Assembly: GCA_036794395.1 (NCBI GenBank)
Contig: DAIRGS010000013.1
Coordinates: 1 to 45,939 of the forward strand
Reading direction: 5' to 3'
Source: DASXMX01 sp036794395
GTDB taxonomy: Bacteria; Planctomycetota; Phycisphaerae; Tepidisphaerales; Tepidisphaeraceae
Length of the DNA: 45,939 nucleotides
Shown here: piece by piece, positions 45,174 to 45,939 of the stretch
Layout of the letters: every line of letters starts with the position of its first letter
Position numbering within the stretch: position 1 is the stretch's first letter
Translations under genes and position numbers: made by a program
Notes under the pieces: generated by a model
What the model was told of the DNA's origin: nothing
Seen by the model: the letters and a program-made list of their open reading frames with translations, nothing else
Databases searched by the model: none

Positions 45174-45416
45174 ATGTAAGATCGAATCGCGATCGACCCG
45201 GAGATTCATTTCGGCAAGCCCTGTGTCGCCCGCACGCGCATTCCCGTCCAGAGCGTGCTGGAATTGATCCGCGAGGGGCTTGGCTTCGACCAAATCACCC
45301 GCGATTACTACCCCGACCTCGAAGCCGGCGACCTCCGCGCATGTGTCCAGTACGCGATGGATGTGTTGGCGGCTGACCAAAAAACGGGACATGACCAAAA
45401 AACGGGACAGCTCTGA
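45174..45416 (+). pseudogene. DUF433 (antitoxin-like) pseudogene with a stop at codon 2
   Basis: From base 45180 on, the frame encodes IAIDPEIHFGKPCVARTRIP, then SVLELIREGLGFDQI and DYYPDLEAGDLRACVQYA, an almost complete DUF433 domain (VapB-type antitoxin-like small protein). The only suitable ATG (45174-45176) is followed at once by TAA in the same frame. No other start lies close enough to keep the domain whole; the first in-frame GTG is in SVLEL, after about 25 residues are lost. The 3' end is also abnormal: it runs into a duplicated 18-base repeat and stops inside a hairpin. No partner toxin gene is visible, so this looks like a decayed toxin-antitoxin remnant. Confidence 0.75.
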
Positions 45417-45449
45417 CTTTAACATGGAAATTCAGAGCTGTCCCGTTTT
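45374..45449. repeat. tandem repeat plus REP-like hairpin
   Basis: TGACCAAAAAACGGGACA occurs twice in tandem (45374-45391, 45392-45409). The second copy runs into a perfect 18-bp inverted repeat, AAAACGGGACAGCTCTGA (45399-45416) with its complement at 45432-45449. Related GGGGACA sequence recurs near 45873-45880. Such AAAACGGGACA palindromes resemble REP elements moved by Tyr-type REP transposases; no such gene is in the window. Confidence 0.75.
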
Positions 45450-45471
45450 CAGTCCCCTTATCAAGGTCTCA

Positions 45472-45601
45472 GGGCAATCGGCATGTGCCATTACTGGGAG
45501 TGCGAGGCTCCCGCCGAGCGCATTTTTTCAGTCGCATTGGCTCGGCAGGAGCCTCGCACTCCCGAAATGGGTCGCCGGGCCAGGTACATGCGATCGCCCT
45601 G
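45472..45601. repeat. 130-bp imperfect palindrome
   Basis: The core arms, GGGAGTGCGAGGCTCCCGCC... (45496-45519) and its complement (45540-45563), match at 23 of 24 positions around a 20-base loop. Outer arms also pair: CAGGGCAATCGGCATGTGCC on the left against GGTACATGCGATCGCCCTG on the right. The gap between the pseudogene and the last small ORF (45417-45747) is mostly this element and the end of the REP-like hairpin. Confidence 0.7.
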
Positions 45602-45747
45602 ATCAAGGTCTGCGACGAAGCTCAGTTCAGCTTGACACGCAAGCAATCTCCTGCGCATACTGCATAGAGGCTGGTGACTCCCAATCGCAAGCCCGACGTC
45701 TGCACAGCGATCATCGATCCAGCACGACAGCTAACAAAAAGAGACGA

Positions 45748-45921
45748 ATGATGAGTGAGAGCATGCCGAAGGCCAAGGGCACGTCGCGCGCAAGCAAGCC
45801 ACGCAAGTCGGCCACGGCTCGACTGAGCTCGCCGAAGTCCAAGTCCAAGTCCCCGACAAAGGGTGAAAAAAAGGGGACATTTCTGAATGCCATTCGGATA
45901 ATCCCTAACTCCGCGCCATGA
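45748..45921 (+). CDS. possible small basic Lys/Ser/Ala-rich protein
   Basis: A 57-residue frame (MMSESMPKAKGTSRASKPRK...), rich in Lys, Ser, Ala, Arg and Pro, like the low-complexity tails of histone-H1-like DNA-binding proteins. AAGTCC is repeated three times at 45835-45852 inside it. The last third runs into GAAAAAAAGGGGACATTT, related to the nearby repeats, so the original 3' end may have been replaced. The ribosome-binding site is weak (AAAGAGACG). It could also be a chance frame. Confidence 0.35.
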   Translation: MMSESMPKAKGTSRASKPRKSATARLSSPKSKSKSPTKGEKKGTFLNAIRIIPNSAP

Positions 45922-45939
45922 CTGCATTTACAACATTTG

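Noticed and set aside
45280..45747. First part of a long plus-strand frame reaching 45921
   Set aside because: It overlaps the DUF433 pseudogene out of frame and then runs through palindromic repeats; only the last 57 codons might be a gene.

Overview
The window looks like a chromosomal segment of a planctomycete, most likely of class Phycisphaerae (a Tepidisphaera/Humisphaera-type organism). The evidence is the mix of protein types: three large exported proteins with an N-terminal LEPR-XLL signature (LERRMLLS, LEGRRMLA, LESRVLLS) and a fourth with an internal one (LEPRLVFS); PEP-CTERM sorting signals; type I dockerin domains; an ECF sigma factor with a long membrane-spanning C-terminal extension; an H-X9-DG pseudopilin; and a ThuA/propeller/HEAT/cytochrome c protein typical of the PVC group. 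The DNA is GC-rich and genes are read from both strands. I see no rRNA, tRNA, CRISPR array or intact transposase.

Layout. 0.2-1.3 kb: a sugar isomerase/epimerase TIM barrel. 1.6-3.9 kb (-): a LEPR-XLL protein with seven FG-GAP/VCBS calcium repeats. 4.1-4.9 kb: an HTH + S24-like regulator whose catalytic Ser position is Cys. 5.4-9.1 kb: a LEPR-XLL beta-helix protein with tandem FnIII-NPCBM units. 9.5-14.4 kb: a tiny exported ORF, the ThuA/cytochrome c protein and a small hydrophilic protein. 14.4-16.3 kb (-): an exported alpha/beta hydrolase, a zeta-toxin-like kinase and a small overlapping partner. 16.6-19.5 kb: three poorly characterised genes. 19.7-23.5 kb (-): an in-frame fusion of a PEP-CTERM protein with a LEPR-XLL/beta-helix/dockerin protein. 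23.6-24.3 kb (-): exported MsrA. 24.5-28.3 kb (-): an operon of leader peptide, membrane-spanning ECF sigma factor, and a membrane protein fused to a pseudopilin. 28.5-30.9 kb: a PEP-CTERM protein. 31.3-40.1 kb (-): a giant ELWxxDGT-repeat protein of about 2,956 aa with FnIII and dockerin. 40.4-45.0 kb: a sugar (rhamnose/AI-2-type) ABC importer of ATPase, permease and a permease fused to the binding protein. 45.0-45.9 kb: a DUF433 pseudogene in a nest of palindromic repeats.

How it fits together. Nearly half of the window encodes secreted or surface proteins carrying several different sorting signals. Two of them share an undescribed module before the dockerin and a Pro/Ala/Ser/Thr-rich tail ending in a basic cluster. 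The sigma/pseudopilin operon, with a pilin-head-like stretch in the sigma factor's extracytoplasmic part, is the best candidate for a new envelope-signalling arrangement. Short palindromic repeats of at least four families occupy the intergenic gaps.
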